Shown piece after piece: positions 1 through 6,714 of a DNA stretch of 14,799 bases (positions within the stretch are counted from its first letter, which is position 1; every line of letters begins with the position of its first letter). Below the pieces are notes generated by a model. That model was given only the letters and a program-made list of their open reading frames with translations. It was not told the origin of the DNA and made no database searches. The position numbers and the translations under genes are program-made. The DNA is from an uncultured Prevotella sp. (lineage in GTDB: Bacteria; Bacteroidota; Bacteroidia; Bacteroidales; Bacteroidaceae). The DNA lies in the NCBI GenBank assembly GCA_946998205.1, contig CAMPYJ010000054.1, forward strand, positions 1 to 14,799, given 5' to 3'.

Positions 1-1
1 G

Positions 2-142
2 TGGGAGAAATGTTGCGCAGGTGATTTAAGCCAATATCCATCTGTACAATGGAAACTACTGAATATAGGTAAACTTAAGAAACAGACTCCCGATAAGCAC
101 AAAGAAGGAATAGATAAGCTAAAAGGTTATTTGCAGGTATAA
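2..142 (+). CDS. C-terminal tail of an unrecognised protein (partial, cut by window edge)
   Basis: An open frame enters from the left edge and gives 46 residues, rich in lysine, beginning W-E-K-C-C-A-G-D and ending L-K-G-Y-L-Q-V before TAA at 140-142. No start is visible, so this is the 3' end of a + strand gene. The stop is followed 4 bp later by a strong hairpin terminator, as expected for a true gene end. The stretch Y-P-S-V-Q-W-K-L-L-N reminds me of the C-terminus of AbiEii-type nucleotidyltransferase toxins, but this is only an impression and no catalytic motif is in view. The gene converges with the methylase/helicase gene on the other strand. Confidence 0.55.
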   Translation, partial: WEKCCAGDLSQYPSVQWKLLNIGKLKKQTPDKHKEGIDKLKGYLQV

Positions 143-146
143 TAAT

Positions 147-181
147 AAAAGTCAGACATCCGTATTGAATGTCTGACTTTT
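147..181. terminator. Bidirectional intrinsic terminator
   Basis: A perfect 13-bp inverted repeat, AAAAGTCAGACAT and its complement, surrounds a 9-nt loop. A-runs precede it and T-runs follow it, so it can act on both strands. It lies between the convergent gene tail ending at 142 and the methylase/helicase gene ending at 203, so it likely serves both. Confidence 0.85.
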
Positions 182-202
182 ATTTAGCCCCTCGGCATGT
201 GT

Positions 203-1712
203 TTAGTGCCTCCATTTGGGTCTAAAACTCTGTAAACGGCTATTATCTTCTCTGTCTTGGACAAGATAGCTTTCATTCTTTACTCCTCCAGAATGATAAT
301 GGTCGGATAAATCCTCTCCTTGCTTCATTTCTTCTGTTTCCTCTTTTTCCTCTTTTTCCCCCTCTGGTGGAGCAAGGGTAAGCGCAATCTTTCTGTCTAA
401 TTCAGCAGCTTCACTTTTAAGTGAGCGAAGCTCATTCTCTTTCTTCCAAGAACTGTTAGCAATATTAGTATAAACTTCTTTATTTGCAACAACCTTTGCC
501 ATTTCCTTCTCATGCGACTCTATCACCTTAGGGATACGCTCCAAGGCATTTACGAAGTTCTCGCAGGCAAGTTTTGGGTCTGCCGCTAACTTACCGTTAT
601 TATAGGTATAGTAGATGCTTTCCTGTCCCTTGACAAAGAAGCGGTTCACCGAGCAGTCGAACAAGTCCTTGGAAGTGCTCTCCGTCTTGACCATGATGGA
701 AAAGCCGTAAACCTCGCCAATCTTGTTGTACTCGCTCTTGGTACGAGCCTTTTCCTCTATTTCATGCAGACGGGCGGCGATGACCTTTATGTCGGTGCTG
801 TCCTCTACACCTTTGATTGTCAGTTTATTGACGGGCAGCCCTTCCTTGTCACGCTCCACACGCTGCTCAAAGAGAGTCAAGTCCGCCTTAGCCTCCTTAA
901 TCTTGTCGGAATGGAAAGATACGGAACTCTCAATCTCCGCCAATTTCCCCGTCGCTGCATCACGCTCACGAAGAAAGTTCTTACGTTCTGATTCCAAGGC
1001 GGTAATCTTCTTATCCAATCTGGCTTTCTCCAAAAGATCGGTATTACCAGAAAGCACCGCTACATATTCGGAGAAGTTCATGCCGCTGTCCTCGTCCATT
1101 GAACCCTCATCGATGGTACGACTACCAAGCGTATTTGTCTTTAGCTGATTAATGAACAGCTGCTTGTTGTGCAGCAAATTGAACTTATAACTGTCCAAAG
1201 AACGTTCTACAGCGTAGATAATCACATCGACCTTGTTGTCCGCAAACTCTTTGGCGATAAGATTTCCCTTGCGCACGGCTCGTCCGTTGCGTTGCTCTAA
1301 GTCTGATGGTCGCCAGGGCGTGTCCAAATGATGGATAGCCACAGCCCGTTGCTGGGCATTGACTCCAGTTCCCAACATAGAGGTAGAACCGAAGATAATG
1401 CGAATGTCACCACGATTCATCGCATCTACCATCGCTTTCTTTGCCTTCTCGTTTTTACATTCCTGAATGAAGCGTATTTCATAGGATGGAATATGATAAT
1501 CCTCTACCAACTTTCTCTTGATTTCAGAATAGATGTTGAACTCTCCGCCAGGCTTGTAAGTTCCTAAATCAGAGAACACGAACTGCGTTCCCTTTTGTGC
1601 ATCGAACTTTTGGTAATAGTCATTCAAGAGTTTCGCACAATGGCTTGCCTTGTTGTCTATATGGTCTGAGTACCCATTTTCATCTATCATACATAAATCA
1701 AGGCTCATCTTC
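203..1712 (-). pseudogene. C-terminal fragment of giant DNA methylase/SNF2-like helicase
   Basis: This is the 3' part of the gene whose earlier part lies at 10702-14799. The 501 residues from the first ATG (1708) carry the second RecA-like helicase lobe: G-S-T-S-M-L-G-T-G-V-N (residues about 107-117, motif V) and Q-R-N-G-R-A-V-R-K-G (about 139-148, motif VI with its arginine finger). A lysine- and glutamate-rich, coiled-coil-like tail follows and ends at TAA (203-205). The frame is open upstream of the ATG as T-A-D-Y-A-R-K and meets a stop inside the inserted element, so the ATG is not the native start. The Walker A and DESH motifs that should precede it are on the other side of the 9-kb insertion. 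On its own the fragment cannot be a working helicase. Such proteins (around 2000 residues) are common cargo of Bacteroides conjugative elements; their role is not settled. Confidence 0.85.
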
Positions 1713-1723
1713 CGGGCATAATC
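1713..1723. repeat. Left attachment-site copy
   Basis: On the - strand this reads GATTATGCCCG and encodes D-Y-A-R. The partner at 10702-10712 reads GACTACGCCCG, also D-Y-A-R, differing at two third-codon positions. The shared uninterrupted core is GCCCG. Five or so identical bases flanked by diverged sequence fit a tyrosine-recombinase crossover region. Confidence 0.6.
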
Positions 1724-1976
1724 GGCAGTTAAGAATTAAGGGAAATAGCGGGATATGCAATGGATGTAACTATTTGGAATAGTATCATTTAGGCTTTCTT
1801 GCTATTTTGAGGGTAAGCGAAAACGAGCATAAAACGGCAGGAGTTCCGTTACCAAATCGTAACCCATCGAAGAAAGAGCAAAGAGGGGTTACGAATTGAA
1901 GCTAAACAACTGCTCCACAGTTTTTTATTCATCATCTTTCATCGTTCTGCATCGCTCAGAAGCACCTGTTTCACTG

Positions 1977-1984
1977 TACCTTTG
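1977..1984 (+). promoter_or_regulatory. Promoter -7 box of the recombinase operon
   Basis: TACCTTTG matches the Bacteroidetes -7 consensus TAnnTTTG. No clear TTTG lies 19-21 bp upstream, so the -33 element is weak. Transcription would begin a few bases downstream, which rules out the TTG at 1982 as a start codon and supports ATG at 2018. Confidence 0.55.
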
Positions 1985-2017
1985 CAAGCAAAGGGAATTG
2001 AGAAAAACGACAGAAAA

Positions 2018-3238
2018 ATGAAAGAAAACAAACTGAAAGTATCATTCTTCATTCAGGCAAGACGAACCAACAAGAAAGGACTTGTGCCTATCATCGGGCG
2101 CATCTCCGTAGGCAGAACCCATTCGGGGTTCTCCACCAAGTGTAAGACTCCGCTCGCCCTATGGGATAGCCGTAAGCAACGACTCACTGGCAAGAGTGCT
2201 ATGGCGGTGTCCGTCAATCAGAAACTCGGTGAATGCACCGCACTCATCCACGCACGCTTTCACGAACTCAGTGAAAGAGAAGAATCCTTTACCGCCACCG
2301 ATGTGAGGGATGCTTATCAGGGGCAAATCCACCGTCAAGCCCTGCTTTTGCAGAGTTTTGAGGAATATCTCAGACAGACAAAGGAACGCATAGGCATTGA
2401 TAGAGCCTTGAAGACATTCAAGCTCCGTACCTATCAGCTATCCCTGCTCCGTGAGTATCTGCAGAAGAAGTATAAAGTAAGCGACATTCCCCTTTCACAA
2501 TTAGACAAAGCCTTTATTGAGGGTTTCGAGTACTACCTCTCCATTGACCGAAAACTGAAACGTAGCAGCGTGTCAAGTGCTCTATCCACCTTGAAGAGCA
2601 TCGTCCGCATGGCGGTGAAGAAAGGCGTGCTGGACTTCTACCCGTTCTTGGGCTACAGTTATGAACGTCCCAAAGGTGAGCCGAGAAGCATCTCACAAGA
2701 CCAGCTGCAACGCATCATTGACTTGGAGATAGAATGGGAGAACTACCGTATTGTCCGTGATTTGTTCGTATTCTCCTGCTTTTCAGGCTTGGCAATCTCA
2801 GACGTGCGCAATCTCAGAGAGGAAAACATTGTCTTGGAAGAAGGTGAACTCTGCATCAAGGGCAAGCGAATGAAAACCAAGACCCCGTATCGTGTACAGG
2901 TGCTTCCACCTGCTTGGGCGATAATGGAGCGGTACAGAGGTAAGCGTGCTGGTTTTGTCTTTGATGTACCGACTAACGACATCATCCACAACGGCATGCA
3001 CTACATACAGAGAAGTATCGGTATGAAAAGCCCGCTAACCTTTCACATGGCTCGCCACACCTTTGCATCGCTCATCACGCTCTCAGCAGGAGTGCCTATT
3101 GAAACGGTGAGCCGTATGCTCGGACACACCAACCTGAGAACTACACAAGTATATGCAGCTGTTTCCTCCGAGAGAATCCATCGAGAGATGCAAAAAGTGC
3201 AGCAACGCATACAAGATACATTCACCTTGAAGCTTTGA
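2018..3238 (+). CDS. Tyrosine recombinase/integrase 1 (IntDOT-like)
   Basis: A 406-residue phage-type integrase expected to catalyse integration and excision of this element by strand exchange through a 3'-phosphotyrosine link. The N-terminal part (about 1-90) has the Bacteroidetes arm-binding look with a conserved A-L-W-D-S-R-K. A SAM-like core-binding domain (about 110-205) and the catalytic domain (about 220-395) follow. Visible catalytic residues are H343-x-x-R346 in H-M-A-R-H-T-F, H370 in L-G-H, and nucleophile Y379 in Q-V-Y. The first catalytic arginine is missing: the box reads S-G-L-A-I-S-D (about 256-262), as in the IntDOT family, where this is known to be tolerated. ATG 2018 is preferred over TTG 1982, which overlaps the promoter. 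The stop lies 4 bp before the second recombinase, so the two are probably co-translated. Confidence 0.92.
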   Translation: MKENKLKVSFFIQARRTNKKGLVPIIGRISVGRTHSGFSTKCKTPLALWDSRKQRLTGKSAMAVSVNQKLGECTALIHARFHELSEREESFTATDVRDAYQGQIHRQALLLQSFEEYLRQTKERIGIDRALKTFKLRTYQLSLLREYLQKKYKVSDIPLSQLDKAFIEGFEYYLSIDRKLKRSSVSSALSTLKSIVRMAVKKGVLDFYPFLGYSYERPKGEPRSISQDQLQRIIDLEIEWENYRIVRDLFVFSCFSGLAISDVRNLREENIVLEEGELCIKGKRMKTKTPYRVQVLPPAWAIMERYRGKRAGFVFDVPTNDIIHNGMHYIQRSIGMKSPLTFHMARHTFASLITLSAGVPIETVSRMLGHTNLRTTQVYAAVSSERIHREMQKVQQRIQDTFTLKL

Positions 3239-3242
3239 TATT

Positions 3243-4514
3243 ATGGCACGAAGTACATTCAAAACACTATTCTATATCAATCGGTCCAAAGAGAAGAAGA
3301 ACGGCAAATGTCCGATTATGGGGCGCATCACTATAGACGGAAAGCAGGTGCAATACAGCACGGGCAAGGAGATTGCTCCCGAACTTTGGGATAGTCGTAA
3401 GGGAAGATGCAAGGGAACGGGCGAAGAGATAAAGGAAATCAACCGCTATCTCCAAGCCAAAGAGGAACAAGCCAAAGCGAAGTATCAAGAATTAGTCTGG
3501 CAGCGTGGCTATATCACAGCCGAGCTACTGAAATGTGAACTCATGGAAGAGGACAAGCCCAAAGGTTTTCTTTTGGAGGAAGCCCGACTTTTTATTGAAG
3601 AAAAGCATCCCTGTGTGGAGGTAACGGTTGCCAAGCCGACCTTTGCCAACTACATCTATGCCACACAACTCATAGAGGCTTATCTGCGTGAACGATTGGG
3701 TCTGGAGGATATTCGCTACTCCCAATTGGATTATGGCTTTATCGAAGGTATGGACTTCTATCTCAAATCTGAGCGCAGCCTTTCCCTTGCCACTATTCAG
3801 ATTGTGGTCATCTTCCTAAGAAAGCTCATCGGCATTGGGCAGCAAAAGAAGTATATCCGCATCGACCCCTTTGTGGACTATAAGGCAGAACTGCCACATC
3901 GCACACGCAGGTATCTCACTACGGAGGAATTGCAGAGGGTTCTGCAAACACCCATCATTGACAGGCAGTTCGAACGGGCAAGGCAGCTCTTTCTTTTCTG
4001 TGCCTTTACTGGTCTGGCACGTGTGGACATGCAACGGCTCAGGCTAAAGCATATCATCCGTAATGCAGACGGCACGGAGGAAATCCGTATCAAAAGGCAG
4101 AAAACGGACGTAGAAGCTATCATTCCACTTTTGCCTATTGCCAAGCAAATCCTTTCACTCTATATCAAAGACAAGAAAGTAGACGACTTGATATTCCCTA
4201 ACCTAACCACCCGCAAGGCGTCTTTAGCTTGTGTGAACATTGGTCAGATATGCCGAATAGAGAAAGGTTTGACCTTTCATATGGCTCGCCATACATTTTC
4301 AACCACAATTTGCCTATCCAACGGGATCTCAATGGAAACGCTCAGCAAGATGCTCGGACACAGCAATATTGACACAACACAAATCTACGGGAAGATAACC
4401 GATCACAAGATACAAGAGGATATGACTGCACTCACTGACAGAGAGCATTCTGCCTTTGAGGGTTATTGTGAGTCAATAGCACAGCAAGATAAAACGCAAT
4501 CTGAACCTTTATAG
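3243..4514 (+). CDS. Tyrosine recombinase/integrase 2
   Basis: A 423-residue paralogue of the preceding recombinase, with the same arm-binding, core-binding and catalytic layout but only moderate similarity. Catalytic residues are H346-x-x-R349 in F-H-M-A-R-H-T-F, H373 in L-G-H, and Y382 in Q-I-Y. The first arginine box reads T-G-L-A-R-V-D (about 256-262), so the canonical arginine is again replaced, although an arginine sits one position later. It starts 4 bp after the first recombinase stops, with no separate promoter seen, implying one operon. Tandem recombinases are known in several Bacteroidales elements. Which one handles which att site cannot be told from sequence. Confidence 0.92.
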   Translation: MARSTFKTLFYINRSKEKKNGKCPIMGRITIDGKQVQYSTGKEIAPELWDSRKGRCKGTGEEIKEINRYLQAKEEQAKAKYQELVWQRGYITAELLKCELMEEDKPKGFLLEEARLFIEEKHPCVEVTVAKPTFANYIYATQLIEAYLRERLGLEDIRYSQLDYGFIEGMDFYLKSERSLSLATIQIVVIFLRKLIGIGQQKKYIRIDPFVDYKAELPHRTRRYLTTEELQRVLQTPIIDRQFERARQLFLFCAFTGLARVDMQRLRLKHIIRNADGTEEIRIKRQKTDVEAIIPLLPIAKQILSLYIKDKKVDDLIFPNLTTRKASLACVNIGQICRIEKGLTFHMARHTFSTTICLSNGISMETLSKMLGHSNIDTTQIYGKITDHKIQEDMTALTDREHSAFEGYCESIAQQDKTQSEPL

Positions 4515-4755
4515 GTGAACTTTCCTCAAAGACCTGAAGCCGTAATCGGTCGGGCAAAGGTATGGCGGTTGCCTTGATTGCTTGCAAGGTCAAGTCCTGC
4601 GGATGGAGTGAAAAATCTCCACCGCAGGGCTTTTCTCTGTACTTTGGGACTATCATACTTGCAAAAACTCGATTGTTAGTGCGGTCGTATTTTTCGCTCC
4701 AACCTTGCAGCAATAGGCTAACCGCCAAAAGAATAAGCCCGAACGAATACGGCAT
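4432..4755 (-). CDS. Doubtful antisense ORF with signal-peptide-like start
   Basis: An ATG at 4755 opens a 107-residue frame beginning M-P-Y-S-F-G-L-I-L-L-A-V-S-L-L-L, a hydrophobic segment like a membrane anchor, followed by a charged region. Its 3' end overlaps the end of integrase 2 in antisense by 83 bp, and the terminator-like hairpin at 4596-4628 lies inside it. I see no ribosome-binding site or domain. It could be a real small protein or chance translation of conserved intergenic DNA; I lean to the latter. Confidence 0.18.
   Translation of the reverse strand: MPYSFGLILLAVSLLLQGWSEKYDRTNNRVFASMIVPKYREKPCGGDFSLHPQDLTLQAIKATAIPLPDRLRLQVFEESSPIKVQIAFYLAVLLTHNNPQRQNALCQ
4596..4634 (+). terminator. 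Probable terminator of the recombinase operon
   Basis: CCTGCGG pairs with CCGCAGG (7 bp). A bulged A and a further 5-bp stem TGGAG/CTCCA follow, closed by an A-rich loop. The hairpin ends in GCTTTTC, giving a short T-tract. It lies about 80 bp after the integrase 2 stop. Confidence 0.55.
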
Positions 4756-5023
4756 ACTCAGGCTCTTTGGACGCAAGAAGCGACAAAACAAATACTCCAC
4801 CAATCAATCAAGCCAAAGAGTGTGCTCTCGCTCTGACAATTGAGAGAGAGGTCGAAGCAATCGAACACTCGAGAGTGATCTGATTTTATTTTCGCTAGTA
4901 CGGAACGAACCAGCGCCTCATCTCATTACCGCAATAGCCTAGGCTTTTGTATTCACCATTTCCCTTGTTTCCTAACTATTTCCTTATTCTTCCTCACTCT
5001 TTCTTTTTCCGCTTTAGAGGGGT

Positions 5024-5031
5024 TACTTTTG
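5024..5031 (+). promoter_or_regulatory. Promoter -7 box of the HTH gene pair
   Basis: TACTTTTG fits TAnnTTTG and stands 76 bp before the ATG at 5107. A clear TTTG at -33 is not visible. The box overlaps the GGGGTTAC motif (5019-5026) that also occurs at the left end of the element, so a site-specific DNA-binding protein could repress this promoter. Confidence 0.5.
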
Positions 5032-5106
5032 CATCCGACAAGAAGGGCAATCGACAGAAAAACTGCTCGTTTGCTGAGTATTAACAACGTAATCAACAAC
5101 AATGCA

Positions 5107-5376
5107 ATGAAACTTATCATCATCGACCGCAAGGCATGGGAGCAGCACTGCTCCTCCTTTGCAGATTTCATCCACCGTATCGAACGGCTTATCGGGTGTC
5201 CTCCCGAAACGGAAGAATGGCTTGACAATGAAGCCGTATGCCGTAGGCTCGGAATCAGCAAGCGCACCCTGCAACACTATCGGGATACGGGTAAAATACC
5301 GTTCTCTATGGTCGGGCATAAGTGCTACTATAAAGAGAGCGACATCACTGAGATACTGAATGCTCAGAAAGACTGA
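5107..5376 (+). CDS. Excisionase-like helix-turn-helix protein 1
   Basis: An 89-residue protein. Its C-terminal half carries a MerR/excisionase-type winged HTH (HTH_17-like) at about 38-85: E-E-W-L-D-N-E-A-V-C-R-R-L-G-I-S-K-R-T-L-Q-H-Y-R, then an I-P-F-S wing and a K-C-Y-Y-K-E-S-D-I strand. Proteins of this type next to tyrosine recombinases act as recombination directionality factors or regulators, compare Xis2c/Xis2d of CTnDOT. The ATG at 5107 begins M-K-L-I-I-I-D. The upstream in-frame TTG at 5029 lies inside the promoter and is rejected. It is followed 20 bp later by a second member of the family. The precise function, excision or regulation of mobilization, is inferred. Confidence 0.82.
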   Translation: MKLIIIDRKAWEQHCSSFADFIHRIERLIGCPPETEEWLDNEAVCRRLGISKRTLQHYRDTGKIPFSMVGHKCYYKESDITEILNAQKD

Positions 5377-5396
5377 ACCCAAGCACCTAATGAACT

Positions 5397-5705
5397 ATGT
5401 CAGAGAACGAAATTATTACACAGCAAGACCCTCAAATGCAGATGTTTGCACAACTTATGGAGGGTGTCTTGAAGAAGCTGGAGCGTTATTGCGCTACTGC
5501 ACGTCCTATGTTGGGCGGAGAGGTTTACCTTACAAGTGAGGAAGTCTGCAAGCTGTTACGTCTGAGCAGTCGCACGCTCCAAGAGTACCGAGACAGTGGA
5601 ACAATAGCTTATCACAAAATCGGAGGCAAGATACTCTACAAACAGAGCGATATACAAGCTATGCTTGAAAGGTGCTATAATCCTATATATAAGAGAAATA
5701 AGTAA
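5397..5705 (+). CDS. Excisionase-like helix-turn-helix protein 2
   Basis: A 102-residue protein with the same fold as its upstream neighbour. An N-terminal helix rich in Q and M (about 8-35) is followed by the HTH at about 46-90: Y-L-T-S-E-E-V-C-K-L-L-R-L-S-S-R-T-L-Q-E-Y-R, a wing with I-A-Y-H-K-I-G-G, and I-L-Y-K-Q-S-D-I. The gap to the previous stop is 20 bp and no promoter is seen between them, so they form an operon. Pairs like this are typical between integrase and mobilization genes in Bacteroidales elements, where they promote excision or control neighbouring genes. Confidence 0.82.
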   Translation: MSENEIITQQDPQMQMFAQLMEGVLKKLERYCATARPMLGGEVYLTSEEVCKLLRLSSRTLQEYRDSGTIAYHKIGGKILYKQSDIQAMLERCYNPIYKRNK

Positions 5706-5854
5706 TTGAACAGCGGGGTAAAAGAAGTGAGTTGAGATATGGTTTAGCGGATACTCATTTGAACTCGGGTGCGCTGACGTCAGGGGCATACAATCTCTCG
5801 GGGAGTGTCAATTCTTCCATCGGACTGCGTGCTTTTGTCCCTCTTTGGGGATGA
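5702..5854 (+). pseudogene. Possible C-terminal remnant of an unrelated protein
   Basis: Right after the second HTH gene a frame without start codon stays open for 50 codons. It includes the protein-like string N-S-G-A-L-T-S-G-A-Y-N-L-S-G and ends S-S-I-G-L-R-A-F-V-P-L-W-G before TGA at 5852-5854. Endings of this kind (small residues, then G-L-R-x-x-V-P-L) occur in Bacteroidetes surface or phage-like proteins, but I cannot name a family. Fifty codons can also stay open by chance. Confidence 0.25.
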
Positions 5855-5951
5855 TTGACTTCATCGGTGCGTTTTCAGCGTTTAATCTGAGCTTACAAAT
5901 ACCTACGGTCAAATGAGTAAGCCATAGGGGATTTCGGTTAAGAGTTGGGTA

Positions 5952-6149
5952 AGTCAAGATTTGGTCTGGTCAAGAAGTGGGTTTTAACTCAAGTCAAAAT
6001 TGACCAAAGTCAAAATTGAGTTGAGTCAAAATTGAGTTGAGTCAAAACCTAACTCTTGAGCTAAGTCAATTTTGAGTTGAGTCAAAACTGAGCCAAGTCA
6101 AAACTGAGTCAAATCTTAACCAGATTCAAAACTTAGCTCAGAAAGTCAA
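5952..6149 (+). repeat. Cluster of AGTCAAAA-type repeats, period near 16 bp
   Basis: AGTCAA starts at 5952, 5992, 6009, 6024, 6040, 6064, 6080, 6096, 6107 and 6144. Most copies extend to AGTCAAAA(T/C)TGAG plus three variable bases. Successive spacings in the dense part are 17, 15, 16, 24, 16, 16 and 11 bp. Several neighbouring units are related by dyad symmetry (TTTTGA...TCAAAA). There is no spacer content, so it is not a CRISPR. The units resemble iterons or relaxosome-binding repeats; the binding protein is unknown. Confidence 0.8.
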
Positions 6150-6198
6150 AAGCTAATTTCCAATCGCCCCTAAGTGGGTGGCATCAATTCTTGATATT

Positions 6199-6262
6199 GG
6201 CAAGGTGTGTCTTTGTAACACAAACCGCAGTTTGTAGCACAAAGACCCTTGCCCCGAAGGGG
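6199..6262 (+). other. Putative oriT: nested inverted repeats upstream of the mobilization genes
   Basis: GGCAAGG (6199-6205) pairs with CCTTGCC (6247-6253), GTCTTTGT (6209-6216) with ACAAAGAC (6239-6246), and ACAAAC (6220-6225) with GTTTGT (6230-6235), around a CGCA loop with small internal loops. Directly after it CCCC-GAA-GGGG (6252-6262) forms a second hairpin. Such structures beside a relaxosome gene are typical of transfer origins of mobilizable elements. The nick site is not identified. The second hairpin may also affect translation from ATG 6265. Confidence 0.6.
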
Positions 6263-6264
6263 AG

Positions 6265-6714
6265 ATGAATTACTCCAAAGTCGTAATTAGAAAACAAATA
6301 GATATGGATAAGAAAGAGGAGCATCGTTCTGAACGAAAAGCGGCAGAAAAACCTCGCTGGGACAACTGGCATGTACGCTTGCCTGACCCGAAAGACCAGC
6401 GACGGGCGATTGAGTTGTTCCATAAATCAGGGGCGGAAACGAAGTCCGACTTCGTGCGGGCAAGGATATTGGGAGAGCATTTCAAGGTGATAACGGTAGA
6501 TAAGTCTGCCGTGGAGTACTATCGTAAGCTCTCCGAATTGACTGCCCAGATACATAAGATAGGCGTGCTGTATAACCAAGCTGTACGAGCCATCAACAGC
6601 TATCATAGCGTGAAGACAGCTCAGATACTGCTTGAGAAACTGGAGCAACTATCAGCTCAGATTATTGCTTTGCAGGAGCAGGCTGTCTCTCTGACCATTG
6701 ATTACCGCAAGTAA
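6265..6714 (+). CDS. Mobilization accessory protein (MobC/relaxosome type)
   Basis: A 149-residue, strongly basic protein. Residues about 34-71 (W-H-V-R-L-P-D-P-K-D-Q-R-R-A-I-E-L-F-H-K) resemble the ribbon-helix-helix DNA-binding region of relaxosome accessory proteins. The C-terminal half (about 80-145) is helical with I-G-V-L-Y-N-Q-A-V-R-A-I-N-S, typical of Bacteroides MobA/MobC-like proteins. It would bind oriT and help load the relaxase. Its stop overlaps the relaxase start by one base (TAATG), indicating translational coupling. A second in-frame ATG at 6304 is an alternative start; neither has a strong ribosome-binding site. The gene is intact although its partner is not. Confidence 0.78.
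   Translation: MNYSKVVIRKQIDMDKKEEHRSERKAAEKPRWDNWHVRLPDPKDQRRAIELFHKSGAETKSDFVRARILGEHFKVITVDKSAVEYYRKLSELTAQIHKIGVLYNQAVRAINSYHSVKTAQILLEKLEQLSAQIIALQEQAVSLTIDYRK

Larger units (their letters stand above)
1713..2017. other. Left end region of the element with putative recombinase-binding sites
   Basis: I see no gene in this 305-bp stretch. It holds a 6-bp dyad ACTATT/AATAGT (1769-1783), the 9-mer AAACGAGCA (1821-1829), and a perfect 9-bp inverted repeat TCGTAACCC (1857-1865) / GGGTTACGA (1886-1894). Both 9-mers recur in the right end region (10614-10636), and the first recurs just after the xis promoter. This arrangement suggests arm-type sites for integrase or excisionase. A promoter for the recombinase pair lies at its right edge. 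Confidence 0.5.
4515..5106. other. Intergenic region between recombinases and excisionase-like genes
   Basis: These 592 bp hold a terminator-like hairpin (4596-4634), a region of short CTCTC/GAGAG repeats (about 4820-4875), a pyrimidine-rich tract (4960-5010) and the promoter of the HTH genes (5024-5031). The 11-mer AGAGGGGTTAC (5016-5026) is shared with the left end (1882-1892), and TGCTCGTTT (5064-5072) with both ends. No convincing + strand gene is seen. Confidence 0.5.
5706..6264. other. Intergenic region ahead of the mobilization genes, probable oriT region
   Basis: This stretch lacks a complete gene. It contains the possible protein remnant up to 5854, a TGACGTCA palindrome (5775-5782), the AGTCAAAA repeat cluster (5952-6149) and the nested hairpin at 6199-6262. 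Position and structure suggest a transfer origin with accessory binding sites. Confidence 0.55.

Noticed and set aside
1982..2017. TTG start giving a 418-residue integrase 1
   Set aside because: The TTG lies inside the TACCTTTG promoter box, so it would not be in the transcript; ATG 2018 fits the family's N-terminus.
4562..4843. 93-codon + strand ORF after integrase 2
   Set aside because: It contains the terminator-like hairpin, has biased low-quality composition and no domain; probably chance.
5029..5106. TTG start giving a 115-residue HTH protein
   Set aside because: It overlaps the TACTTTTG promoter box; the ATG at 5107 begins the conserved M-K-L-I-I-I-D.
5952..6149. CRISPR array
   Set aside because: Units are only about 12-16 bp, contiguous and degenerate, with no unique spacers and no cas genes.
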